This document shows, one piece after another, positions 36,655-50,231 of a stretch of DNA of 64,000 nt. How positions within the stretch are numbered: the stretch's first letter is position 1; the number at the start of each line of letters is the position of its first letter. Where the stretch lies: contig NC_066529.1 of assembly GCF_024679095.1 (NCBI RefSeq), forward strand, positions 3,334,094-3,398,093. The letters are read 5' to 3'. Under the pieces are notes generated by a model that saw only the letters and a list, made by a program, of their open reading frames with translations, was not told where the DNA came from and made no database searches. The stretch comes from Eriocheir sinensis. Lineage: Eukaryota; Arthropoda; Malacostraca; Decapoda; Varunidae. Made by a program: the position numbers and the translations under genes.

Positions 36655-37430
36655 CGGGACGTGTCATCGATCATAAAAAGAATTGGCTTTGTCCACAATC
36701 GTAAATCCATTAAGTATGTTGAAACATTCAATTACTTTCCCTTGGAGGCGACGTTTCTCAAGCGAGAACAAGTGGAGATGACTCTTTCTATATTTTTTCT
36801 TCTTCAACAAGGAGGGGAAAATCTACGTTGCTCTACGTTGACTACCTTTTATTTTAGCAATGTCCTTTGCATGATGGGGAGACCAAAACTGTACCGCACT
36901 TTTTAAGTGGGCTCTGACTAAACTGTTGTACAATGGAGGTATTGCATCTTTAGCGTTTAATGAGAAATCTCTTGCAGTGAGGCCCAACATCCGTTTTTGG
37001 CTCATTCACTGCACCATTTAATTGCTGTAAGAATTTGAGGTTTGACTCAAATTTGACACCCAAGTTCTTAACACTGTACGATTGTGAATTTCACACAACA
37101 TATCGAACCTCCTATTGTTGTTCAACCTTGAAGAGCCTTGCACTCATCTCTTTTAAAATGCATATCTCATCTATCAAATCAAGCTGATTTTTTTTAAAGG
37201 TGTCTCTGAGGGCTTTTCTTACTTTAGTCTGAGAGGACCAAGTTGCCAATCTTAGTGTCAACAAATTTAGTAATGAATTTATCAAGTCCATCATTAACAT
37301 AAATAATGTAAATTATGAGCAGTACTGGGCCAACAACTGAGCCCTGAGGGACACCACTATATAGTAATAGGCGCCCACTCTGAGTAGCAACTCCGTTAAT
37401 CACCACTCGATGCCATCAAACAATTAGCGA
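36655..37430 (-). mobile_element. CR1/L2-like LINE relic (RT C-terminal part)
   Basis: Minus-strand frames in order: VVINGV-type segment with LYSGVPQGSVVGPVLLIIYI, then LTARDFSLNAKDAIPPLYNS, AVQFWSPHHAKDIAKIKGSQ and FSLEKRRLQGKVIECFNILN, the standard end of CR1-like reverse transcriptases. Frameshifts and stops are present. It is a different subfamily from the Jockey-like copies. Confidence 0.8.
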
Positions 37431-37434
37431 TCCA

Positions 37435-38215
37435 TTGGCAAGAAAAACTTGGTGTCCTTCAACGCCTCAAAGGCTCAATTTCTCCACTTATCAACTTGAC
37501 ACAATCTTATAAACATCTATCCCTATTCTTCGACAACACTCAGCTGTCACCTTTAACACTAAACATCTTCGGTCTATCCTTAACTCAAAATCTCAACTGG
37601 AAACCTTATATCTCCTCTCTCACTAAATCATCTTCCTCGAGGTTGGGCGTTGTATCGTCTCCGCCAGTTCTTTTCCCCTCCCAGATGCTATCCATATGCA
37701 GGTGCCTTGTCCGCCCTCGTATGGAGCATGCTTCTCATGCGTGGGGGGCTCCACACACACAGCTCTCTTGGATAAAGTGAAATCTAAGGTTCTTCTTCTC
37801 ATCAACTCCCCTCCTCTTACAGACAGTCTTCCACCTCTTAAAGTTCGCCGCCATGTTGCCTCTCTATCTCTTATCGATATTTCATGCTGACTGCTCTTCT
37901 GAACTCGCTAACTGCATGCCTCCCCCCTTCCTGCGGCCGCGCTGCACTTAACTTTCTACTCTGGGTCATCCCTGTACTGTCCAAATCCCTTCCGCAAGAT
38001 TTGACCGGCAACTTCATTCTTTCAGCTCTTTCACTAGTAAACTCTGGAACAATCTTCCTTCGTCTGTATTTCCTCCTGCCAACGAATTGAACTCTCAAGA
38101 GGAGAGTATCGAGACACCTCTTTTCCCGAATTTGAAATCTCTTTTGGCCACTCTTCTGGACTTTTTTTTTTATCGGGGCAGTGTTTAGATGGCTCTTTTT
38201 TTTCATTATGACTTT
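37435..38215 (+). mobile_element. Jockey-like LINE 3' fragment
   Basis: Plus-strand frames: FFDNTQLSPLTLNIFGLSLT, LNWKPYISSLTKSSSSRLG, VRPRMEHASHAW and the LPPS/NELNS end, followed by the shared tail AAGAGGAGAGTATCGAGACA and a poly-T region. Same family as 26003-29100 and 33640-34500. A further tail-only piece lies at about 40890-41125. Confidence 0.82.
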
Positions 38216-38249
38216 TTCTTGCGCTTCAGCTGCTTCCTTTACTGTAACA

Positions 38250-38376
38250 ACAACAACAACAACAACAACAGCTGTAACAACTACAACTACTACAAACACT
38301 ATAACAACTACTACAACAGCCACAATTTCAACTAACTACAAAAACATCAACATCAACAAAAGCAACACTAGCCCCT

Positions 38377-38410
<34 letters not shown>

Positions 38411-38430
38411 CGTAAATCGAAGTCGTGCCC
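38250..38430. repeat. (CAA)n and (AAC)n trinucleotide tracts
   Basis: ACAACAACAAC runs at about 38247-38270 and 38380-38412 with degenerate ACT/ACA sequence between. They follow the LINE tail directly and may have grown from it. Confidence 0.85.
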
Positions 38431-38479
38431 TCCCTTCCTTATTTCCCCCTCCGCCTCCTACGGGCCTGACTCAGTACAT

Positions 38480-40246
38480 AGGGCCGTATTCTTAAATCAA
38501 ACTTCTGAAACCACAGTCCCCACACGTCCGACAATGATATTCTTGAACAGCCATCGTGCCCGTGGCTACCACAGTTCCGACAGTCACGAAGGGTGTATTC
38601 TTATACGCCACCTCTGGGAGACTGGGACCGTGGTACCGATCAAAGCACCAAATTGTCGGGAGACTTTGTCGGGTGCGTCACCCCTTCTCACAAATATTGT
38701 GGGGCGTGTTTTTTTGTGCCTGATTTGCATGTTCACAACATCTTCGAGGATACTACTTTTTTAGTAGAACACTTCTGCTACTCTCCCCGAAGTGTAAAGA
38801 GCAAGTTGAGTAAAAAGCAGTGCCTCCTATTCATCAAAACAAGCAAAGGAGAGAGACCGTCTTCGCTGCCCCATCAGGGGGCGCAAACCCTCCACCCCCA
38901 CGGATCCCAACGGGATACTAATCATCTATGCTCCGCCGGTAAAACTGGATAGAATATCCCACATGGTGCCCAATACAAGGGAAAGTAAAGACGCAGCAGT
39001 GATTGCAGAACTCGAATATGTTTGTGAAAACTCAATAAAAGAAGAACTAAATAAATATAGCCTCTTCCATTTAGCGTAACCCGTTTCTGGGTCGTGATCT
39101 GTAGAGTCCCTTGATAGATAGAGTCCCGACAACCTAAGATTTGGACGCCATTATTGGTCCTGTTTTCACCACGAGAGCGTGTGCTTGCGTTTGAAAAGCA
39201 CGGCGAAAACAGGCCCAACAATGGCGTCCAAATCTTAGGTAGTCGGGACTCTATAAGGGACTCTACAGATCACGACCCAAAAACAGGTTACGCTAAATGG
39301 AAGACGCTAATAGTGACGAGTTTAAGTTAAAGAATCACTCCGTAATGTTTATAACACATTTTACATATAGCTACCATTTGCAGCGGCTATGAAATGAATA
39401 CTAAAATAAACAATTCCATCTTATAGAGAAAAGCCTCCTGAACACGGAACTATTTATAAAAACATTTCACATCATCCCCTCGTTTGCTCCGACACGCAGA
39501 CGGGGGCGGGTGCGAGGCTATATACTGGTTTGCGGCAGTTTGCGGGCCTCGTTGCCATGACAACCCACGCCTCGCCTTGCTTTTCGTGTGGCCACAGAAA
39601 CTCCCCTTGCCGCCCTCGCTCTCGCTAGCTTTTTCGCTCCCTGTGTGGCCGCGGCCTCAGTGAGAGCCAGTGGCATCGTAGAGTGATGCTATAGTTTCCT
39701 AAGCCTCCTTTTTCTTTTTTTTTATCATTGCATGACCCGTTCTTCTGTCAAGTACTATTGCTCGGTGTCTCGACAAGCTCCAGAAGTAGCGCAACTTCAT
39801 TTTGGGATGAATATCACTTAGTTTCCTCCATTGTTGACTTGAACACAGCGCGCAGGGTATCAAGTGCAGTCGGCGTTTTGACCGTCAGAACGTTGAGATG
39901 GACCAAACAACAAGGGACATTGTTACCAATTAAATTTTCTCGCGCCGCCGGTGTTACCAAATCCCACCCGACAAATCCGAGTGTTTAAGAATATGCAAAT
40001 TGTGACAACCCGAACATTAGTGTGTGTGGGGACTGTCGTTGTCGTTGCCGATTTCGTGAGATTTAAGAATACGGCCGGATTCTCAAGGGTAATTTTCCCG
40101 TTCAGGATGCAGAGGCCGTGTCACACTATCACTAGAGGATCACAAAACAGTCCATGGAAATCACAGGAACTTGTATGTGAGGCTTTTCAAACAGGCGAAC
40201 TGAGCCCCGGTACGTTTGAAGGTACGTTACATTAAAGAATACGGGC
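38480..40246. mobile_element. Element bounded by inverted GGGCCGTATTCTTAAATC ends
   Basis: The left end at 38481 reads GGGCCGTATTCTTAAATC, with ACAGTCCCCACAC about 30 bp inside. The same pair in reverse complement (GTGTGGGGACTGT then GATTTAAGAATACGGCC) ends at about 40076. A second inverted terminus, TTAAAGAATACGGGCTAT, is at 40233-40250, so two related elements may be nested or fused. No transposase frame recognised. It contains the foldback 39064-39303 and a GC-rich segment at 39480-39660. Confidence 0.6.
39064..39303. mobile_element. Foldback (long inverted repeat) MITE, 240 bp
   Basis: The arms of about 100 bp begin CTTCCATTTAGCGTAACC and end, reversed, GGTTACGCTAAATGGAAG. Internal arm segments such as CCTAAGATTTGGACGCCATT and its complement, and GTAGAGTCCCTT and AAGGGACTCTAC, match closely. 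The loop is about 35 bp. Non-coding. Nested inside the 38.5-40.2 kb element. Confidence 0.88.
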
Positions 40247-40328
40247 TATAGCACCTGACTCACTAAAAAGGCACATCCTCCCTTACTTCGAGAACCCCCG
40301 CCGAGGGCCGCAACGAGGAGGTACTTAC

Positions 40329-40362
40329 TCACAGCCTGAAGGAGACGCTGCCTGGTAGCCAT
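40329..40362 (-). CDS. Candidate first coding exon of DUF229 paralog A
   Basis: Minus strand: CACGATGG start context (A at -3, G at +4), then MATRQRLLQAV and one base, followed by donor GTAAGT. The single leftover base pairs with the two-base start of the membrane-anchor exon to give Ser. A second donor (GTGAGT, five bases earlier) would give the wrong phase. The predicted cytoplasmic tail would be about 35 residues before the anchor. Support is phase, donor and context only. The equivalent for paralog B would be beyond the right edge. Confidence 0.5.
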
Positions 40363-40739
40363 CGTGTTCCCGCTATCTTTCAGTGTCTCATGAAAAACTT
40401 CTCTCATCACTCCTGCCTCATATCATAGGAGCTTTATGTCTTACAGAGGAAAGAGAAGCACTTTTCCAATTTATAAACTCTTGAATCACCATATAAAAAT
40501 ATTAGAGGGGGAAAGGAGAGAAAGGGGAAAAGAGAGAATTAGAGAGAGAGATCACTGTTTTCCAAGAGTTCTCGCGGTGGAGTGACCGAGCGCCTGAGTG
40601 TGTCTGCTGTGATCAAGAGTGCAGAACGCTATGTCACTGTCAGTCTGACAGCAGCTACAGCGAGAGATAAGACAAAACCAGATACAGTAGATATCAGAAA
40701 ACAACGATTTTCATTTATTCCCTCAAACACCCAGGTGTC

Positions 40740-40809
<70 letters not shown>

Positions 40810-41395
40810 AACGCTTTCACGCAAACATTAAGCTAAGAGATAAGAAAAAGCAGATAACAGTCGATAACAAAAGTAAGCGATCTTCATTTTTCCCTCTTTC
40901 ATCCCTTCCACTGGTAAATTCTGGAACGGCCTTCCTTCGTCTATATTTCCTCCAGCCTATAACTTGTCCTCTTTCAAGGAAAGTGTATCAAGACACCTCT
41001 CCACCCGAAATTGACCTCTCTTTTGGCCACTCTATACTATCTTCTGTTGTGGGAGTTTCAAGTAGCGGGCTTTTTTCTACACTTTTTGTTGCCCTTGAGC
41101 CGTCTTTGTTGTAAAAAAAAAAATACTGCCCAATATCGGAGTCGTAAGAGGGAGTCTTTCACTCAGACCCCGGGTCGGCGAGGCGGGCAACAACGCCAAC
41201 GAATTGGTTCGATTCCAGTGTTGGGTAATAAGCGACCTGTCTTATTGTTGGCTGGCGGAGTTTGGATTGGGAAAAAAGGTAACAGAAATAAAAGTTTGAT
41301 TTTGCTCACTGTTGACAATATCTCCTGCTACCTCTCACGGCCAATAATCGTTTTTTTCTTAACTCTTTCCTTCGTCCCTCCTTCCCTTCATGTTT

Positions 41396-43432
<2,037 letters not shown>

Positions 43433-43439
43433 GTCATTA

Positions 43440-44040
43440 TTATTGCAATATCATAGTTTGCATTACAATCTGTATGCATGCACATGCTTCGCTTTAAAAT
43501 ATTTCTCCATATGTATCTCCTCCAGGCATTTATCTTTCGCTATTCGCGCCATAATATTTCTAAGAGAAGAAAGAAGTGCTGGCTATCATCCTCATACTGT
43601 TGGAAATGATGTCGAGGGAAAGGCCAAGGAAGAGAGAGTTTGTAATATGGCAGTAAAGGAAGATAAGTGTGAAAATTCCTTACTCTTCCCCATCCCACAC
43701 TATCATTCTACCGCTCAGTGCTGTATTATCAGCTAATGCAATTATTATAGTGTGTGACGGGTAATATCTTAAGCTTAGGACCAGTATGCGCCTCATAATG
43801 TAGATAAGATTTTCCGTTTTTTTTTCAGTGTTTTCAACTAATCTGACCTTCATTTTCATCGGAAATGCTCCGTTTTCCCCATTCCCCCTTGAGTGAGAAA
43901 TAAGGGAAAAATATGTATTCATCGACTATGCAGGAAAGCTGATAGTCTTAGCAGAGTGCCAGTCCTGTTGAGTCTGGCCTAACGAAACCGAACCTACAGA
44001 ACCGAAAAAAAAGAATACCCTAACCTTTCTTTTTTTTTTT
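43440..44040. other. Unannotated unique sequence
   Basis: No coding exon, splice pair or repeat family recognised. The short open frames (up to 97 codons) lack any recognisable motif. Poly-T runs at 43817-43826 and 44031-44042; the latter is the reversed A tail of the SINE that follows. Confidence 0.5.
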
Positions 44041-44041
44041 T

Positions 44042-44390
44042 TACATTGCGGCCTATTGCGCCGGTAGGCTTCTTCCAGGTGGATCCTGTTGGTCGGTCCA
44101 AGGCTTCTTTCCGGTGGGTCCTGATGGTCGGTCCAGCCCGTTCTGGCGCAGGCGAGTGTTTATAGTGGCGCCATCTTGCATTGGCTCATGCTGCCATCCC
44201 AGAGCTCATCTCTGATCCTAGAATCTAGAGTCCGGGTTGATAGGTGGTCTTCTGGACAGCATGTGGGTAGTTTTAAGCCACTCGGCGGCGGCTGAAAAAT
44301 CCCAGCTTGGTGGCACCGGGCGGGGATTGAACTCGCGTCCTCCTGAACACGGGGCCGTTACTTAGACGACTCAGCCACCGCCTCCCCAAC
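44042..44390 (-). mobile_element. tRNA-derived SINE, family 1, full length
   Basis: Minus strand from 44388: GGCGGTGGCTGAGTCGTCTA (A box), CGCGAGTTCAATCCCCGC (B box), then GGGATTTTTCAGCCGCCGCC, ACATGCTGTCCAGAAGACCA, CACTATAAACACTCGCCTGC, a duplicated GACCGACCA(T/A)CAGGA(C/T)CCACC, and an A-rich tail after GCCGCAATGT. About 345 bp, best-preserved copy of the family here. Confidence 0.9.
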
Positions 44391-44619
44391 CTAAGCTGAC
44401 CTGTCGCATAATTTGGAATGAGTTTCACATATAGGGACGCGAGACCATCGTAAGTAAAATTGTTATAACTTAAAAAATCATTATCGTTATTATTTATTTG
44501 CTGTACCTCTTGCTTAGAGTAAAATAGATCTAGAGGCTGAGAAGGTAGAAGTCGTCTCTGGGATACTGGTCCGAAACTTCAGTAGTACCGAGTGACACTG
44601 TTTCTTACCTTTTTCTGAG

Positions 44620-44808
44620 AGAACAAACATTCCTCGGCCCTTACCTTGCCGTGGCTGGAGATGCTGAGAAAGATACTGAAGCGATTCACTTGGGGTTCAC
44701 TTTTATTGCCGGAACACGTAAGTACAAAATGGTGCTAATACACAACACAGCCGGCCAGCGTCCACGACACACGTATTCCTCCTCCTCCATAAAAGTTAAC
44801 TATTTCTC

Positions 44809-44851
<43 letters not shown>

Positions 44852-45900
44852 AATTACCATCATATCTTACACTGTCGGCCTCTTGAACACACTTTCCTCT
44901 CCCCTCCGCCTACTTCTAAGCCAACGCCTCCTTCCTCCCCTTCCCTCTCCTCCCTCACCCGACACACCTCGCCGCACATTTCGACTGTTCCTCCGGCGCG
45001 CGCCACGTCTCACACGCGCTGCACAACGCCGCCAAGGCTCCACAACACAAATGTATCGCTTCCAAGGCCGTGACAGTAGCCTCTCACGTCCGCCTGTGCA
45101 CCGCGATAAACACATGGCACAGTGCGTCACTCAAGGGCGTCATAAAAATGGAGGAGATTCTCGTCTTTGTTCGAGACGTTCCGATTCTTTATCCTTTCTT
45201 CTCTTTGACCTATTACCACGTTCGTTAAGGCATGTTTGGAATAGGTTAAAGTTAAGGAATGGTTAATACTCACAATGTATATACAGACAACTGAGGAATG
45301 AAAAGGGATAAGGACTTATACTGTACAGCTTTAATCCGTCACCGCTTCATAAGTGACTCGTAAATACAAACCTTCGCCACGTCGCTGCTGTATTGCTTTC
45401 TCTTTCCTGCGTCTTGCCATATCGAAATAACTTACTAGTACTGTCAATACCAAAGTCTCCGTGGTCCAATAAATACACACTCGGTAGAAAACCAAACGTC
45501 TCACTCGACACGTAACAAAGCCCTCCCCGAAATGATTAATTATCTTGATCGTTTTTTTTTTCCCATGTCTTTGTGACTACTGAACATTTTCCTTTTATAA
45601 TATCATTGATCGTAGCCTTTCCCGATCACTTGTAAATACATTGGTTCAAGCAGACCATGAGTAAGCGCCGCCAATGCCAGTCTTGCGGTAATAATCGTAC
45701 ATCATCGCCAAGCACAGTACCGTTGAGTAACTTCCAACAGATACATCACCGTAGATTTTACTGTTGTTAGTCCTGCGTGACGCGTAGAAATTTCGTTCAT
45801 TGTAGTGTTGCAGGGGAGGAGATATTTTTCCGGGCTGTATTTGTGTGGTCTCACAGGAAACGAGAGCGAGCTGCGAAAGGGCCAAGGCATTGAAGGGGGA
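44620..45900 (-). promoter_or_regulatory. Duplicated flank; candidate promoter and non-coding first exon
   Basis: Paralogous to 17490-18830. On the minus strand a CpG-rich segment (about 45180-44880, with a CCATTTTTATGACGCCC motif) leads to an exon-like stretch ending CACGGCAAG|GTAAGGGCC at 44645. The exon end, the donor and about 130 bp upstream of them are over 90 percent identical between copies. It lies upstream of the candidate ATG exon of DUF229 paralog A (40362) and could be its 5' UTR exon. That link is inference. (CA)n at 44811-44849. Confidence 0.45.
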
Positions 45901-46490
45901 GTTCGGCGGAGGAACACACACACAGGGTAAAGGGAGCCCGTCCTCTCTTTAAACAATGACTAGGGTATATTTTGGATCTGCTTTATGCTTCAGACAAAGG
46001 TGTTTGGCTTCTGATGCCGCTTTCCCTCCTCTTCAGCGTCGTTAATTAGAATCCTCAGGGAAGAAGTTCAACCCTACTGAACTAACTATATATAAATATA
46101 TAAACTGTCTACTGTCACCTGGGCTGGGGAGTGAGGACAGTGGCGGAGAATACAGAGACTTTAGTATACGAGAAAAGACTGGGGGTATCTTGTGGAAGGC
46201 TAACAAGTCTTAATAGACAATTTTTCACCGCTACTATGGCAGAAACACGAGACGGTTTTATGGGAAACAGAATCAGTGTAGAACATCACACTTCAAAAGT
46301 CACGTGTCACCTGTCAGCGGTCCAGGCACAGGCAAGGAAGCCTTCAGATCATTACCAACATATTTCATTACAGCAATGGAAGACACGCCACGAGACAGCA
46401 ACAATGACACAATCATAATCAAACGCAATATTGCATAATGTTACAAACCAATGAAAGCTCAGAACAAAGCAATATCACAATCATGGGCAT
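45901..46490. other. Unannotated stretch
   Basis: No recognised coding or repeat family. A plus-strand open frame at 46131-46418 has no motif or splice support. Confidence 0.4.
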
Positions 46491-46494
46491 ATTT

Positions 46495-47880
46495 TCAAAG
46501 CCTTAAGGATCACCGACTGTCTTATCCAGCGGATGAGCTGAGAAGGCTGAAGGTGGGTATGGCGGCACTCTCGGAGACGAGCAGGCCTGGCAGTGGCGAG
46601 ATGAACAGTGCGGGGTATACCTACTAGTCCAGCATGGGCAATGGTGTCCGTCTTAGGGGGGGTATACCTATAGGCATCTCCAGCCAACTGCAGCCATTCG
46701 TAATTGAGGTTACTCAGGCTGATGAACGTATAATACGCGTGAGGCTCAAGCACAAGTCTCGTGTTGCCGAGTACGATCCTACAGAGACGTGTGAAACTGA
46801 AGGGATAATGTTCTACGCCAGACTCGACTTGGTATTAGACCAGTGCCCCCCTCGAGACACACTCAATGTCGCGGGCTGCTTTAATGCTACTACTGGCAGT
46901 GATAATGTTGGCTATGAATTATGTGTTGATCCTCATGGTTTTGGCACCAGGAATGCCAATAGCTCTCTCCTGAATGTCGCATGATCCAGTAGACTAAGCA
47001 CTGCATGTCCTTGGTACCAGAGACCAGAGCTGCACCGCTGGACTTAGTATAGCAATGCTAGAAGGTAGCTATGGAGACTGATCACATTCTTGTGAGCACT
47101 CATCTAACATCCGGCTAGAGCCACCTCCCCTCAGCTGAGTGGGCTTTTAGGAGCTTTCCTCATCGGGCGGGTCACTCCATTTGCAACTAATCATCAATTG
47201 CAACTCACAAGCTTCATGTCAAATCAAGTGGAATCTTGAGAAGTATCCGTAGTATATTGCATCTCGAGAGACTGAAAGACTTAGACATGTGCTTAAGAGT
47301 ATTCAGTGAGAGTTTCAAATCTGCTCAGCGAGCTCAGCACTCTTGATGACTCTGGACAGCTGTTGATTACTTAAACGTTAAACTCTTCAGGCTGCAAGAA
47401 GTGCACTGCAAAGTACCCGAGATCAAAGAGTGGTTTTGCCTCGGGGGTGACCCTGGGGAATATCGAAAAAGGTTCGCGCTGCCAGGTTTCCGAGGAATGA
47501 GGACCAATAAAAGGTTCTACAGCGTAGGACTAGAGTTCTCCTGAAGAGAGACAAGGAGAGGTATGTCAAAAGTCTTGCTGTGGACGTCGAGCGCCATTTC
47601 AATGCAAATTTCCACTGACCTGCCTATTGAGCACTGAAACAGCTCCGCTTCGAGCCTCCCTCCCAGGCGAGCGTTATCCGAATAGCAGATGATTGCCTCG
47701 TGTCAGACATACATGGGCAGAGGGCTCGTTGGACTGAGAAGCTACTTTGAAGTGTTGTACACGGTGGACCCTCCAAGCGGATACTTCCCAGCTGTTGGGT
47801 TGCAAATGGCGGATACTGATCCACCCATAGACGCAAAGATTGATAACTGTTACTTCAGACCAAGAGAGGTACAGATTTCA
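46495..47880 (+). mobile_element. RTE-like non-LTR retrotransposon relic (endonuclease and linker)
   Basis: Plus-strand frames read MAALSETSRPGSG, GVRLRGG, QPFVIEVTQADERIIRVRLK, LDLVLDQCPPRDTL, CFNATTGSDNVGYELC, then WYQRPELHRWT, a decayed middle, YFEVLYTVDPPSG and LQMADTDPPID. This order is that of RTE-type elements often annotated as craniofacial development protein 2-like. The GDFNATTG metal site has become GCFNATTG, and frameshifts and stops are frequent. The reverse transcriptase core is missing or eroded beyond recognition. Confidence 0.82.
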
Positions 47881-47884
47881 ACAA

Positions 47885-49030
47885 TATTTGTGTAGAATTT
47901 CAGCTTGGTCAAATGAATGGGAGGTCTCTTATAATGTAGATAAGTGCCAGATTCTTCAATTTATAACAAAAATAGAAAGTTTGATAAGGAGTTGTGTGGT
48001 GTTATGTAATACAGCAATTAGTCAGACGTTAGAAGAGAACGCGGGGCAGTTTTTGTCTTCTCACCAGGGGAAGGCATCACTAACTAAGGTTTTCAAGGCA
48101 GGACAAATGGATAATTCCATCCTGACGCATTAAACTTTTACGAGCAAATATAATCTTTAGTACAAAATATTATTTATCTTGAGAAAAATTGCCTCTAACT
48201 ATTCTTGCAGCTCTTCTTTTTCATACATTGGCCACGAGTACCTGAGTCCATATAGCCAGTCGATGGCCGCTCATGAACAGTAAATACCACTGAGAAGCAA
48301 AAAGTAGCGTGGCAAAGAATGTTTTGTTATTTCCGAAGGACTGAGAAGTGTAACAGTAATCAGTAGAGAGGAAGGAGAGGGAAAAGATGGAGAGAAAGTT
48401 AATTTACTCATAGGAAAGGTTAGGAAGGTGATTATGATTCTGTCTCTACGGGTGGAGGAGATGTGTCAGAATTACCATCCGTGAGCGAGAGGGAAAGTTT
48501 GATGTGTCAGAACACCTGAAGCCGCTGTGGTCTGAGAACGATAAAGTACACAAACAAGAGCAAAAGGAAATGAAGACGGATGGAATGACGCTTAAATATG
48601 TAAGAGAGGGAGGTAAAGGTTGAGTAACGAAATGAACGGAATGGGACAATTGGGCTCAGCCATTTTGGCGCGGCCGTTTGGGCGCCATGTAGGTAATTCA
48701 CCTCTTGGTCTGCTGCGGGTCTCTCTCGCGACCGCCAGCCGTTCCCCTACGGAGAAGCACAGTGCTTATAGTACCGATCTTGGGATAGAGCTGAGACCAC
48801 ATACACACAACACACCGCGACAACGAGGTCACAACTCCTCGCCACGCACATCGTCCTCTGGAAGCTGTCTTTCTCCCAAGTCCCTTTCATGCAGCCCATC
48901 GACCTCTGCTTTGGTCTTCCTCTCCGTCTCCTTCCCCCTCTCACCAACTACAATGACTAGTTTTGCTTCTATCACACCCTCTCTCCTGCCACCACCTACA
49001 TGCCCTCCCTCCCACCTCCCGCCCACCCTT
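47885..49030. other. Spacer 3' of DUF229 paralog B, partly paralogous to 20.2 kb
   Basis: Positions 48240-48350 match the flank of paralog A (see 20150-20370). A GC-rich segment at 48655-48740 includes CCATTTTGGCGCGGCCG. The rest is unrecognised. No gene called. Confidence 0.5.
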
Positions 49031-49036
49031 CAGCCT

Positions 49037-49231
49037 TCACGCAGCATTTCTCTTCCGCCTTCTCTGCTCTCCGTCCCCGACCTCCGCCCCGTACTGTTTG
49101 TTGACATTCTCAGTGAAGAGCCGTTGGGCCTTTTTTTGGTCGCGGCAGTAACAGTACTTCCTCAGCAGGTCATGTCGGACGCAGCCACTGGTGTTTCCGT
49201 ACTTGCTTATGCGTGACACCGAGCCCAGTAT
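49037..49231 (-). CDS. DUF229 paralog B, last exon
   Basis: Acceptor TCTTCCTCAG, phase 0, 64 codons and stop. It starts ILGSVSRISKYGNTSGC and contains LLRKYCYCRDQKKAQRLF. After that the tail (TENVNKQYGAEVGDGEQRRR) differs from paralog A although the length is the same. Confidence 0.9.
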   Translation of the reverse strand: MLGSVSRISKYGNTSGCVRHDLLRKYCYCRDQKKAQRLFTENVNKQYGAEVGDGEQRRRKRNAA

Positions 49232-49274
49232 CTGAGGAAGATCGAGAGTAGGTGAGTTTAGGGGGACTGATAAC

Positions 49275-49462
49275 CAACGTTGCCTGTAGTACTTTACCGC
49301 CGCTACTTCCTCACCTACCCCCCCCAAACTGTCTTTTGGGCTCGAAACCAACATATATATTGGTATCGTTAAAAGAGTTAGAACTTGATGTTTCTTGGCA
49401 ATAGTTAGGCGTCAGAAACCGATAAATACTATGCTCTGAGTACGATAATCTGGCAACGGTGC
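49275..49462 (+). mobile_element. TIR MITE (CACCGTTGCCAGATTATC family), copy 2
   Basis: The right end GATAATCTGGCAACGGTG is intact, the left end CAACGTTGCCTGTAGTAC is diverged, and the body with CTTGATGTTTCTTGGCAATA and GGCGTCAGAAACCG is shared with the other copies. It lies 44 bp upstream (minus strand) of the last exon of paralog B, inside the intron. Confidence 0.78.
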
Positions 49463-50069
49463 TGATAACATACATGCTGTGGTTGGAGAGGGAGCGTGGA
49501 GAGAAGTAGGTCATGGAGCAGAGGTCGAGATGGGAAAGGGAGAACGTGGATGTTGGTGGAGTGGAGAGGTCGGGCGTTGGGTAGGAAAATAAGGAGTGCG
49601 TGGAGGGAAAAGGAGAGGGAGGAAGGAAAGGTAGTGGAGAGGGGAAGAGAATGGAAGAGCAAACACAAAAGACATGAGAGAGTTAAAGGACTGAAACCTG
49701 AAATATCGTTTCATAAAATAAGACAGAAGGGGAAAAGATGGATTGAAAATGAAATGCTTTACATGAACCACGAAACAGTAACCACAGCAGACAAGAAATA
49801 CACAAAGCAATATAAAAAGAAACTGAAGGGAGAAAAAGAAAACGATAAAACTAATCATTAAGGAGGAAATGTGTTAAAAGGAAAAGGAATATATTGTGTG
49901 AAGGCTGTAAAGGCAGCAAACCCAAAAGATAAATTTTATAATCATGAAAGAAAAATCCATAATGATAAGACATTAATCTACAACTTCCTTCTCCTTCTCT
50001 TTCTGTTCCTCCTCCTCCTCCTCCTCCTCCTCCTCTCCCTCCCCCTCCCCTCCTTTCCCCCCTGCCCAC

Positions 50070-50231
50070 CGAAAAGGCGTTGTCCTGCTGGCTGTGTCTG
50101 ACGGAGGCCTCCACCACCACGCGCCCTGGGCTGAGGGTCGCCTGCAGGAGGTAGGTCCGCACCTCACTCTTCAACTCTTTCGGCTTCAACTCCTTGCCGG
50201 TGCGGGACACCCGCGCAGAATCCACCTCCAC
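50070..50231 (-). CDS. DUF229 paralog B, ninth shared exon
   Basis: Acceptor TCTTCCCAG, donor GTGGGC, 54 codons, phase 0: VEVDSARVSRTGKELKPKEL, SEVRTYLLQATLSPGRVVV and EASVRHSQQDNAFS. Differs from A mainly in the first 20 residues. Confidence 0.9.

Noticed and set aside
46634..46984. Host gene similar to craniofacial development protein 2
   Set aside because: That name in databases usually labels RTE-type retrotransposon endonucleases. The copy is decayed and continues as retrotransposon linker.
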